A stretch of DNA of 17,446 nucleotides, taken from positions 821 through 18,266 of the forward strand of contig LWDM01000034.1 in assembly GCA_002083525.1 (NCBI GenBank), read 5' to 3'. This DNA is from Proteobacteria bacterium SG_bin9 (GTDB taxonomy: Bacteria > Pseudomonadota > Alphaproteobacteria > Rhizobiales > Xanthobacteraceae). Below are positions 6,026 to 12,917 of this stretch, in pieces. Every line of letters begins with the position of its first letter. Position 1 is the first letter of the stretch. The position numbers and the translations under genes were made by a program. The notes under the pieces were generated by a model that was given only the letters and a program-made list of their open reading frames with translations, was not told where the DNA came from and made no database searches.

Positions 6026-6721
6026 TTACTGCGCAGCCTTGATTTCGTAAGTGACGCTGACCGCGATGCGCAGCGTCTCTTCGCCTTGCGCGATCGGCGC
6101 CGATGCGGGCGCGGCAGCAAACTTGCTGCGATAAACCGGCGCTGGCGCGCCGCCTTCTTCCGAAATGCTGATGGCGCTGCCGAGCGTGACGTTGGCGGCC
6201 TTCGCATAAATCTCCGCCTTGCGCTTCGCGTCGGCGATTGCTTCCGCGCGTGCGTCGTCGAGTAGCTTCGATGCATTCGACACGCCGAACGAGATGCCAC
6301 CCATGTCGTTCACGCCCGCGTTGACGAGCGTGTCGATGATGCTGGCGACCTTGGTCACATCACGGAGCCGGACGGTGACGCGATTCCGTGCGATGTAGCC
6401 CGTGATCTGCTGCGCCTGGCTGTTCGGCGTGCGTTGCGCCATCTGCGGCGTCAGCGACAGGCGCGAGGTCTGAAAATCTTTCTCGGCGACGCCGGCGCTC
6501 TTCAGCGCGAGCAGCGCTTTGCCCATGGCAGTGTTGTTCGCCTCCATCGCGTCGCGTGCGTTCTTCGCCTCGGTGGTCAGACCGGCGTCGATCTCGACGG
6601 TGTCGGGCGGCACAGAGATGCTTGCTTCTCCGGTAACGGAGATTGACGGGCGGGTGGTCTCTGCGGTTGCGGTATGCGGCAGAAGAAGAGCGGCGGCAAG
6701 GATGAGAACAATGTGCTTCAT
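6026..6721 (-). CDS. SIMPL-domain (DUF541) periplasmic protein
   Basis: A 231-residue protein with a signal peptide (about residues 1-20, ending in a TATA-ETT cleavage region). The mature part begins with PSISVTGEASISVPPDTVEI, typical of SIMPL/DUF541 proteins, followed by an alpha-helical stretch, ITGYIARNRVTVRLRDV, ISFGVSNASKL, and the conserved helix ARAEAIADAKRKAEIYAKA. The C-terminal strand region is ETLRIAVSVTYEIKA. The family includes E. coli YggE and is linked to oxidative stress or envelope stress, without a known biochemical activity. It follows the GyrI-like gene by 18 bases and is probably co-transcribed with it. It ends immediately beside the convergent hydrolase gene, with no room for a shared terminator. 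Confidence 0.88.
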   Translation of the reverse strand: MKHIVLILAAALLLPHTATAETTRPSISVTGEASISVPPDTVEIDAGLTTEAKNARDAMEANNTAMGKALLALKSAGVAEKDFQTSRLSLTPQMAQRTPNSQAQQITGYIARNRVTVRLRDVTKVASIIDTLVNAGVNDMGGISFGVSNASKLLDDARAEAIADAKRKAEIYAKAANVTLGSAISISEEGGAPAPVYRSKFAAAPASAPIAQGEETLRIAVSVTYEIKAAQ

Positions 6722-6739
6722 GATTCCGGCGAGGGTCCG

Positions 6740-7465
6740 TTACTTGGTTTTCGGCGGCACGTAGATGGTGATCACCAGCTTGTCTTCCGGCGTCTTCAGC
6801 GGATCGGTGTCGTACTCTTCGATGTAGGTGTCGTTCGCTTCGAGACGCTTGTCGTCGAGGTGATTGGTGATCGCCTCATAGGTGTTCTCCATCGTGTCGT
6901 AGGAGCCGCGATGGATGAACTTCAGCACCTTGCCTTCCGGCGACTTGGTGATGGTGACGTCCTTCGGCAGGCTCTTCGGATCCTGCTCGACCGGAAGCTG
7001 CGCCTGATAGACGAGGCCGGTGTCGTCCGCCGAGGTGTAGACGATGATCGCGGGGCCGGCCTGCTTGATGCCTTGCTTCTCAAGAATGGTGGTTAGTGTC
7101 TTCAACGAGTCGGTCAGCGACTCGAACGCATTGTCCCAGTTGGCGGTGCCCTTGATGCTGATCACCTTCTTGGCGGTGATCGTCACTTCCTCGCCGAACG
7201 GATCGATCTGGGCTTTCTGCGTGGGCGGAGGATTGGCGGGCGGTTGAGCCGCCGTCGGCGGGCTCGCCGGTGCAGGTGTAGCGGCCGGAGTTTCCGATGC
7301 CGCGGGCGCAGGTGTTGCCGGAGCGGCAGGCGCCGCAGCGGCAGGCGGCTGGGCGGGAGCCGCAGGCGGTGTGGCCGGTGACGTCTGCGCCAGCACGGCG
7401 GCGATCCCGAGCGAAGCGGAAACCGGCGTCAGCAACGTCAGCGTCAGGGCGCGGCGGGCAGTCAT
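6740..7465 (-). CDS. Secreted GyrI-like (AraC effector-binding-like) domain protein with Pro/Ala linker
   Basis: A 241-residue protein with a signal peptide (about 1-26, ending VLAQ), a long Ala/Pro linker (27-83), and a globular domain from about 88. The C-terminal features KFIHRGSYDTMENTYEAI (182-199), LEANDTYIEEYDTDP (208-222) and EDKLVITIYVP (227-237) are those of GyrI/SOUL-type effector-binding domains. In known members this fold binds small hydrophobic ligands; here it is exported, so it may be a periplasmic or membrane-tethered binding protein. I chose the ATG at 7465 because GGAG lies 6 bases upstream; another in-frame ATG is at 7477. It heads a two-gene unit with the SIMPL gene. The ligand is unknown. 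Confidence 0.8.
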   Translation of the reverse strand: MTARRALTLTLLTPVSASLGIAAVLAQTSPATPPAAPAQPPAAAAPAAPATPAPAASETPAATPAPASPPTAAQPPANPPPTQKAQIDPFGEEVTITAKKVISIKGTANWDNAFESLTDSLKTLTTILEKQGIKQAGPAIIVYTSADDTGLVYQAQLPVEQDPKSLPKDVTITKSPEGKVLKFIHRGSYDTMENTYEAITNHLDDKRLEANDTYIEEYDTDPLKTPEDKLVITIYVPPKTK

Positions 7466-7613
7466 TGCAGTCTCCATGGCATCGCAAAGGGTCGGTCCGG
7501 CCCGGTTGTACTAACACGATGCAGCGCGTTTCGTCCCGTAACAGTTATGAATCCCGCGCAAACCGGCCCATGCCGCGCCTGACACAGAATTGCCGTACTG
7601 GACTCACCTGCAC

Positions 7614-7643
7614 TGGCCAAGCGGCCCCGCGACGCCATATAAG
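7614..7643 (+). promoter_or_regulatory. Weak candidate promoter for dapF
   Basis: TGGCCA (7614-7619), an 18-base spacer and TATAAG (7638-7643). The -10 is good; the -35 matches consensus at four of six bases. It would start transcription about 18 bases before the dapF ATG. The 7466-7667 spacer is otherwise unremarkable. Confidence 0.25.
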
Positions 7644-7667
7644 TCCCGTAACAAAACTGACTTGGCC

Positions 7668-8534
7668 ATGAACGCACTCGCCAACCATCCCTTTGCCAAG
7701 ATGAATGGTGTCGGTAACGAGATCGTCGTCCTCGACGTGCGCGCGTCCGCAGCGCCTGTCGGCGCGGACGAGGCGCGGGCGATTGCGTCTGCGGTGCCGT
7801 ACGATCAGCTGATGGTGCTGCAGAAGCCGCGCCTGCAGGGAACGGCGTCGTTCATTCGCATCTTCAACAACGATGGCTCTGAAGCCGGAGCCTGTGGCAA
7901 CGGCATGCGCTGCGTGGCGCGGCAGATGTTCGCCGCGACCGGCGAACGCGGCCTCACATTCGAGACGCGCGCGGGCCTGCTCAATGCGTGGCAGGGGCCG
8001 TCGCCGGAGTTGTTTACCGTCGACATGGGCGCGCCGAAGTTCGGCTGGCAGGACATTCCGCTCGCCGAGGAATTCCGCGACACGCGCTACATCGAGCTAC
8101 AGGTCGGGCCGATCGATGCGCCGATCCTGCATTCGCCGTCGGTCGTCAGCATGGGCAACCCGCACGCGATTTTCTGGGTCGATGACATTCACGCCTACGA
8201 TCTCGAGAAATTCGGGCCGCTCCTTGAAAATCATCCGATCTTCCCGGAGCGCGCCAACATCACGCTTGCGCATATCGTCGATCGCGATCGCATCGAGATG
8301 CGCACGTGGGAGCGCGGCGCCGGTCTCACCAAGGCGTGCGGTTCGGCGGCGTGCGCGACCGCGGTCGCGGCGGCGCGTCTGAAGCGCGCCAACCGCACCG
8401 TGACGATGGTGTTGCCGGGCGGCGAGCTCGTGATCGAATGGCGCGAGAAGGACGATCATGTCCTGATGACCGGCGCGGCCGAGTTCGAATACGAAGGCCA
8501 GTTCGATCCGGCGCTGTTCACCAGCGTCGCCTGA
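7668..8534 (+). CDS. dapF: Diaminopimelate epimerase
   Basis: DapF converts LL- to meso-diaminopimelate, needed for lysine and peptidoglycan. It uses two active-site cysteines and no cofactor. In this 288-residue protein they are Cys76 in GACGNGMRC and Cys224 in KACGSAACATA. Other family signatures are FAKMNGVGNEIVVLD (9-23), NNDGSEA (67-73), SMGNPHAIFWVDD (161-173) and ERGAGLTKACG (215-225). I chose the ATG at 7668 because it gives the family N-terminus; the frame opens 26 codons earlier, but those residues are unlike DapF. No strong ribosome site is visible. It is followed after 10 bases by mtaB, almost certainly in one operon. Confidence 0.97.
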   Translation: MNALANHPFAKMNGVGNEIVVLDVRASAAPVGADEARAIASAVPYDQLMVLQKPRLQGTASFIRIFNNDGSEAGACGNGMRCVARQMFAATGERGLTFETRAGLLNAWQGPSPELFTVDMGAPKFGWQDIPLAEEFRDTRYIELQVGPIDAPILHSPSVVSMGNPHAIFWVDDIHAYDLEKFGPLLENHPIFPERANITLAHIVDRDRIEMRTWERGAGLTKACGSAACATAVAAARLKRANRTVTMVLPGGELVIEWREKDDHVLMTGAAEFEYEGQFDPALFTSVA

Positions 8535-8544
8535 GGCGCTTCTC

Positions 8545-9807
8545 ATGAGAACCATGAGCGTCGATATCGCCACTTTCGGCTGCCGACTCAACATCCACGA
8601 GTCCGGAATAATGCGCGGCCGCGCCGAGGTGGCCGGTCTCGCTGACGCCGTCATCTTCAACACATGCGCTGTCACCAACGAGGCCGTCGCGCAGGCCCGG
8701 CAGGCGATCCGCCGCACGCGCCGCGAGCGGCCGGACGCGCGTATCGTTGTGACGGGTTGCGCGGCGCAGACGCAAGCCGAGATGTTCGCAGCGATGCCTG
8801 AAGTGGATCGCGTCATCGGCAACGACGACAAGATGCGTGCCGATGCGTGGCAAGAAACGCGCGCCGCGCTCGATGGTGCATCTCCGGCGAAAATCGCCGT
8901 CAGCGATATCATGGCGGTGCGCGAGATGCCGCCGCAGGCGGTGGTGCGGGCGCAGGCCGGATTGCCGCGTGCGTTCGTGCAGGTGCAGAACGGCTGCGAT
9001 CATCGCTGCACCTTCTGCATCATTCCGTATGGCCGCGGCAATTCACGCTCGACGCCGATGCATGCGGTGGCCGATCAGGTGCGCGCGCTGACCGAGGCCG
9101 GTCACGCCGAGATTGTGCTGACGGGCGTTGATCTCACCAGCTACGGCAGCGATCTGCCGGACGCGCCCACGTTCGGCGCGCTGGTGAAGCACGTCTTGCA
9201 ATCCGTGCCGGAGTTGAAGCGGTTGCGCCTCTCGTCCATCGATTCGATCGAGGCGGATCGCGATCTGCTCGACGCCATCGCCAATGAATCCCGGCTGATG
9301 CCGCATCTGCATCTGTCGCTGCAATCGGGCGATGACATCATCCTCAAGCGGATGAAGCGCCGGCATCTGCGCGCCGATGCGATTGCGTTCTGCGATCAGG
9401 TGCGGCGGCTGCGGCCGGACGTTGTGTTCGGCGCCGATATCATCGCCGGTTTCCCGACCGAGACGGACGAGATGTTCGCGCGCTCGCAGGACCTCGTCGC
9501 CGAATGCGATCTGTCGCTGCTGCATGTGTTTCCTTATTCATCGCGGCCCGGAACGCCGGCCGCGCGCATGCCGCAGGTCGAGGGCCGCGTCATCCGCGAG
9601 CGGGCGCAGCGTCTGCGCGCGACCGGCGAGGCGGCGCTGCGTCAACGTCTCGCGTCGGAAGTCGGTGCGACGCGGGCGGTGCTGATCGAAAGCGCGAGCC
9701 AGGGGCGCACCGAGCATTTTCTGCCGGTGGCGATCAGCGGCAGCGAACCCGGCCGCGTGCGCGATTTAAAGATTTCCGGCAGCGACGGCCTGCGGCTCGT
9801 CGCCTGA
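8545..9807 (+). CDS. mtaB: tRNA t6A37 methylthiotransferase MtaB (radical SAM)
   Basis: MtaB adds a methylthio group to t6A37 of ANN-decoding tRNAs, giving ms2t6A. This 420-residue protein has the MiaB-family layout: an N-terminal UPF0004 domain with cluster cysteines Cys13 (FGCRLN), Cys41 (NTCAVT) and Cys72 (TGCAAQ), then the radical-SAM motif CDHRCTFCIIPYGRG with Cys151, Cys155 and Cys158. Later landmarks are VLTGVDLTSYG, LHLSLQSGDD, IIAGFPTET and HVFPYSSRPGTPA. The C-terminal part is shorter than a full TRAM domain. The sequence IHESG after FGCRLN and the spacing favour MtaB over MiaB or RimO. The ATG at 8545 has GAGG 8-11 bases upstream, overlapping the dapF stop. Its 3' end overlaps the convergent RluA gene by 42 bases. 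Confidence 0.93.
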   Translation: MRTMSVDIATFGCRLNIHESGIMRGRAEVAGLADAVIFNTCAVTNEAVAQARQAIRRTRRERPDARIVVTGCAAQTQAEMFAAMPEVDRVIGNDDKMRADAWQETRAALDGASPAKIAVSDIMAVREMPPQAVVRAQAGLPRAFVQVQNGCDHRCTFCIIPYGRGNSRSTPMHAVADQVRALTEAGHAEIVLTGVDLTSYGSDLPDAPTFGALVKHVLQSVPELKRLRLSSIDSIEADRDLLDAIANESRLMPHLHLSLQSGDDIILKRMKRRHLRADAIAFCDQVRRLRPDVVFGADIIAGFPTETDEMFARSQDLVAECDLSLLHVFPYSSRPGTPAARMPQVEGRVIRERAQRLRATGEAALRQRLASEVGATRAVLIESASQGRTEHFLPVAISGSEPGRVRDLKISGSDGLRLVA

Positions 9808-10539
9808 GGGTGCGGCGGCAGCCTCTTCACCATTCCATCCGCACAGCATCAAACGTTCGCGCATATGCTCCGGCGCGGGTGCAGTCGCGTGCACCGGCGG
9901 CTTGTTCTTCGAAATCGGCACGATGATCTCGCGCGAATGCAGATGCAGCATCGGCCCGCCCGTGCGCGGCGCCGTGCCGTAGATGGTGTCGCCAACGATC
10001 GGAAAGCCCATCGCTGAACAATGCACGCGCAATTGGTGCGTGCGCCCGGTGATCGGTTCGAGGGCAAGCCAGGTCAGGCCGTCCTTGCGGCCCATCACTT
10101 TCCACGTCGATGTCGACGGCAGTCCGTTCGGATCGGGCTTCTGCCACCAGCCGCGCTCTTCGTTGAGCTTGCCGAGCGGAATGTCGATGGTGCCTTCGTC
10201 GGCATCGGGCCCGCCTTCGACCACGGCCCAGTAGGTCTTGCCGATCTTGCCGTGCTTGAACAGCAGGCCGAGCGAGGCGGTCGCCTTGCGATGGCGTCCA
10301 AGAACGAGACAGCCGGAGGTGTCGCGGTCGAGCCGATGCGCCAGCACCGGCGGGCGCGGCAGGCCGAAGCGCAGCGCGTCGAATTCGTCCTCGAACGCGC
10401 GCCCGCTCTTGTCGAAGCTGTTGCGCGGGCCGCGATGCACCGGAACGCCCGCCGGCTTGTCGACGATTAGCATCAGCCCGTCGCGATGGAGCAGGCGCGA
10501 CAGGATGTCGTTGGGGGCGGATTTGGTGGCTTTCGTCAT
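9766..10539 (-). CDS. RluA-family RNA pseudouridine synthase
   Basis: The enzyme isomerises uridine to pseudouridine in rRNA and/or tRNA. The 257-residue protein contains IVDKPAGVPVHRGP (25-38), the catalytic loop HRLDRDTSG (68-76, Asp71) and the ITGRTHQLRVH motif (about 163-173), with the later GDTIYG and LHLHSREI segments. There is no N-terminal S4 domain, so it resembles the short RluA type rather than RluC/RluD; the exact target position cannot be read from sequence. The start at ATG 10539 has GGCGAG immediately upstream. It is divergent from ftsY (29-base gap) and its last 42 bases run through the end of mtaB on the other strand. Confidence 0.9.
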   Translation of the reverse strand: MTKATKSAPNDILSRLLHRDGLMLIVDKPAGVPVHRGPRNSFDKSGRAFEDEFDALRFGLPRPPVLAHRLDRDTSGCLVLGRHRKATASLGLLFKHGKIGKTYWAVVEGGPDADEGTIDIPLGKLNEERGWWQKPDPNGLPSTSTWKVMGRKDGLTWLALEPITGRTHQLRVHCSAMGFPIVGDTIYGTAPRTGGPMLHLHSREIIVPISKNKPPVHATAPAPEHMRERLMLCGWNGEEAAAAPSGDEPQAVAAGNL

Positions 10540-10568
10540 CTCGCCGAAACCGCTATCACGAGCGCCTT

Positions 10569-11507
10569 ATGAACGATAGCACGACACCCAAACAAAGCTG
10601 GTGGCGCAGGCTTTCCAGCGGCCTGAAGCGGACCTCGAGTTCGCTCGGAACCGCCGTCGCCGATCTCGTTACCAAGCGCAAGCTCGACCGCACCATGCTC
10701 GAGGATATCGAGGATGTGCTGCTGCGCGCCGATCTCGGCAGCGAGGTCGCGGCGCGGATTGCGGATGCGGTTGGGCAGGGGCGCTACGACAAGGCTGTAT
10801 CGGCCGACGAGGTGAAGGCTGTCGTCGCAACCGAAGTCGAGAAGGTGCTCGCGCCGGTCGCGCAGCCGCTCGTGATCGATGCGGACAAGAAGCCGTTCGT
10901 CATTCTCGTCGTCGGCGTCAACGGCTCGGGCAAGACAACGACCATCGGCAAGCTCGCCTCACGTTACGCCGCAGAAGGCCGTTCGGTGATGCTGGCTGCG
11001 GGCGATACCTTCCGCGCCGCTGCTATCGAGCAGCTGAAGGTGTGGGGTGAGCGCACCAAGGCGCCGGTGATCGCGCGCGCACACGGTTCGGATTCAGCCG
11101 GGCTTGCCTTCGATGCACTGACGGAAGCAGCCGCGCAGCAGAAAGACGTGCTGCTGATCGATACGGCCGGCCGCTTGCAGAACAAAGCCGAGCTGATGAA
11201 CGAGCTCGAGAAGGTCGTGCGGGTCATCAAGAAGGTCGATGGTGGCGCGCCGCATGCGGTGCTTCTTGTACTTGACGCTACTGTCGGCCAGAACGCGCTG
11301 TCGCAGGTCGAGGCGTTTCTCAAGACCGCCGGTGTTACTGGCCTCGTGATGACCAAGCTCGATGGCACCGCGCGCGGCGGTATTCTGGTCGCGCTTGCCG
11401 AGAAATTCCGCCTGCCGGTGCATTTCATCGGCGTGGGCGAGGGCGTCGACGATCTCGCGCCGTTCACTGCGAGCGATTTCGCTCGCGCCGTTGCCGGGAT
11501 AGAGTGA
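10569..11507 (+). CDS. ftsY: SRP receptor FtsY
   Basis: FtsY receives Ffh-bound ribosomes at the inner membrane and activates GTP hydrolysis in both partners. The 312-residue protein has an N domain (about 15-95) and a G domain with GVNGSGKTTT (116-125), GDTFRAAA (145-152), DTAGRLQNKAELM (198-210), TKLDGTARGG (262-271) and GVGEGVDDLAPF (288-299). The acidic A domain of E. coli FtsY (497 aa) is absent: only a short basic/aromatic N-terminus (QSWWRRLSSGLKR) precedes the N domain, probably serving as the membrane-binding helix. The ATG at 10569 gives this compact form. It is followed after 4 bases by yciB. Confidence 0.97.
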   Translation: MNDSTTPKQSWWRRLSSGLKRTSSSLGTAVADLVTKRKLDRTMLEDIEDVLLRADLGSEVAARIADAVGQGRYDKAVSADEVKAVVATEVEKVLAPVAQPLVIDADKKPFVILVVGVNGSGKTTTIGKLASRYAAEGRSVMLAAGDTFRAAAIEQLKVWGERTKAPVIARAHGSDSAGLAFDALTEAAAQQKDVLLIDTAGRLQNKAELMNELEKVVRVIKKVDGGAPHAVLLVLDATVGQNALSQVEAFLKTAGVTGLVMTKLDGTARGGILVALAEKFRLPVHFIGVGEGVDDLAPFTASDFARAVAGIE

Positions 11508-11511
11508 GGTC

Positions 11512-12108
11512 ATGCAGAAGTCCGTACCGCACCCCCTGTTCAAGCTGGCGACCGAGCTCGGTCCGCTGATTGTGTTCTTCATCGCCAACGGCCGCTTCAA
11601 CATCTTCACGGCGACAGCCGCGTTCATGGCGGCGGTCGCGGTGTCGATGGTCGTGTCGTATGTGGTGACCAAGCACATTCCGATTATGGCGATCGTCTCG
11701 GCGGTCATCGTCGCGGTGTTCGGCACGCTGACGCTGGTGCTGCACGACGAGACCTTCATCAAGATCAAGCCGACGATCATCTATGCGCTGTTCGCGGCGG
11801 TTCTTGGCGGCGGTCTGTTGTTCGGCCGCTCGCTGATCGCGGTGATGTTCGATCAGGTGTTCAACCTGACACCCGCGGGCTGGCGCAGCCTCACGGTGCG
11901 CTGGGCCGGCTTCTTCGCATTCATGGCCGTGCTGAACGAAATCATCTGGCGCACGCAGACGACGGACTTCTGGGTTGGCTTCAAGGCGTTCGGCGCGATT
12001 CCGCTGACCATGATCTTTGCGATGCTGCAGATGCGCCTCATCAGCAAACACTCGATCGAGCCGGCCACCGCGGAAGCCAGCGACACCGAGCGCGGCAAGA
12101 CGGAATAG
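11512..12108 (+). CDS. yciB: Inner-membrane protein YciB / septation protein A
   Basis: A 198-residue polytopic membrane protein of the YciB/IspZ (septation protein A) family, involved in envelope integrity and intracellular septation. About five hydrophobic segments are visible: roughly 15-45 (ELGPLIVFFIANGRF is a family signature), 40-53, 57-77, 88-113 and 131-141/160-175. LNEIIWRTQTTDFWVGFK (141-158) is another conserved block. The C-terminus is a short charged tail. The ATG at 11512 follows the ftsY stop by 4 bases, with GAGG overlapping that stop as ribosome site, so translation is coupled to ftsY. No typical terminator follows directly; a large palindromic repeat begins 17 bases downstream. 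Confidence 0.93.
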   Translation: MQKSVPHPLFKLATELGPLIVFFIANGRFNIFTATAAFMAAVAVSMVVSYVVTKHIPIMAIVSAVIVAVFGTLTLVLHDETFIKIKPTIIYALFAAVLGGGLLFGRSLIAVMFDQVFNLTPAGWRSLTVRWAGFFAFMAVLNEIIWRTQTTDFWVGFKAFGAIPLTMIFAMLQMRLISKHSIEPATAEASDTERGKTE

Positions 12109-12125
12109 ATTTCCCGTTTCTCTCT

Positions 12126-12240
12126 TCGTCATTGCCGGGCATAGCCGTTCCTAAGAACGGCGTTCCTGCGAACGCCTATGCCGGCAATCCATTCTTCTTG
12201 CGAAGAAGATGGATGCCCGGATCAAGTCCGGGCATGACGA
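12126..12240. repeat. Cloverleaf-like palindromic intergenic element
   Basis: A 115-base unit closed by TCGTC (12126-12130) and GACGA (12236-12240). Arm 1 is a 13-bp stem with one bulged G (12131-12144 with 12176-12188) that encloses two small hairpins (CCGTTC/GAACGG at 12145-12160 and CGTTC/GAACG at 12161-12174). Arm 2 pairs CCAT-CTTCTT with AAGAAG-ATGG (12189-12212). Arm 3 is a perfect 9-bp hairpin (12213-12221 with 12227-12235). From memory, related palindromic units are scattered between genes in Bradyrhizobium and Afipia relatives. It could also slow transcription after yciB. Confidence 0.75.
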
Positions 12241-12265
12241 CTGGTTTGCTCGTCTCGTCTAAACG

Positions 12266-12299
12266 CGAAGCGCGCCGGCATCGCTGACGGCGCGCTTCG
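12266..12299. terminator. Strong stem-loop between yciB and the HhH gene, possible bidirectional terminator
   Basis: CGAAGCGCGCCG and CGGCGCGCTTCG form a perfect 12-bp stem with a 10-base loop. There is no long T run on either side (minus strand continues CGTTTAGAC), so it is not a textbook intrinsic terminator, but its strength and position between convergent genes suggest that role. Confidence 0.45.
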
Positions 12300-12339
12300 T
12301 ACTATTCGGTGATTGTGTCGTGTTTTTATTTGAACATGA

Positions 12340-12365
12340 CCCGGAAGCCGGAAAATACTTCCGGG
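12340..12365 (-). terminator. Hairpin just after the HhH gene
   Basis: CCCGGAAG and CTTCCGGG form an 8-bp stem with a 10-base loop, 17 bases past the stop of the minus-strand HhH gene. The T run is poor (TCATGTTC on the minus strand). It may act with the 12266-12299 stem to end that transcript. Confidence 0.4.
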
Positions 12366-12382
12366 ATCACGCTCGAACGTCG

Positions 12383-12769
12383 TTAGCTCTTCTGCTTGGC
12401 GATGATCTTGTCCTTGATGCCGTCGTAGGTCTTCTCCGGCAGCACCTTCTTCGAGACCAGCTCATCCTTGCCCTTGTACGGGCGGCCCTTGATGATGGCA
12501 GCCGAGTAGGCCTTGCCGATGCCCGGCAGGGCGTCGAGCTGATCGGCGGTGGCGGTGTTGATGTCGAGCAGCTCCTGCTTGGTCTGCGTCGAAGTCGCGG
12601 CGCCGGTGGTGGCGGCCGGAGCCTTCGGTGCGGTCGGCGCGGCTGCGGCCGGAGCCATCTTGCCGCCCTTGTCGGTGCCGGCGGGCTGGGTCGACTGGGC
12701 GAAGGAAGGCGAAGCCGCAAGAGCGGCAAGCGAGAGAGCAGTCAAAGTCGCAAGTGTGAGGCGGCGCAT
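12383..12769 (-). CDS. Secreted ComEA-type helix-hairpin-helix protein
   Basis: A 128-residue protein with a signal peptide (1-24, ending SFA-Q), an Ala/Pro/Lys-rich linker (25-62), and a C-terminal ComEA-type double helix-hairpin-helix (67-127): LLDINTATADQLDALPGIGK followed by AYSAAIIKGRPY and the second HhH half KVLPEKTYDGIKDKI. Domains of this type bind double-stranded DNA without sequence preference; in competent bacteria ComEA draws DNA into the periplasm. No other competence gene is in the window, so uptake is only a suggestion. The start has GGAGGGA 8 bases upstream of the ATG at 12769. It stands alone, with hairpins at both ends of the gene. Confidence 0.88.
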   Translation of the reverse strand: MRRLTLATLTALSLAALAASPSFAQSTQPAGTDKGGKMAPAAAAPTAPKAPAATTGAATSTQTKQELLDINTATADQLDALPGIGKAYSAAIIKGRPYKGKDELVSKKVLPEKTYDGIKDKIIAKQKS

Positions 12770-12813
12770 TAGGGTGTCCCTCCAGGACGGTTAGATAACA
12801 CCATCAAGCTAGT

Positions 12814-12851
12814 CGTTCATTCATGGCGGCCACATGGCCGCCAAATGAACG
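12814..12851. repeat. Two-part inverted repeat upstream of the HhH gene
   Basis: CGTTCAT (12814-12820) pairs with ATGAACG (12845-12851), and inside them TGGCGGCC (12824-12831) pairs with GGCCGCCA (12836-12843) around a 4-base loop. It sits about 45 bases upstream of the HhH ATG and about 70 bases after the ccmG stop, so it could end the ccm transcript or serve as an operator. There is no T run. Confidence 0.5.
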
Positions 12852-12891
12852 CCAGATAAATGCGCGAAATTATTTGCGGTTAACGATTTCG

Positions 12892-12905
12892 CTCGCAGCT
12901 GCGAG
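12892..12905. repeat. 14-bp perfect palindrome after ccmG
   Basis: CTCGCAGCTGCGAG reads the same on both strands and lies 13 bases beyond the ccmG stop. As RNA it could form a 5-bp stem with loop AGCT. Not followed by T residues; possibly a transcript-end hairpin or protein site. Confidence 0.35.
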
Positions 12906-12917
12906 AGTAGAGTCCGT

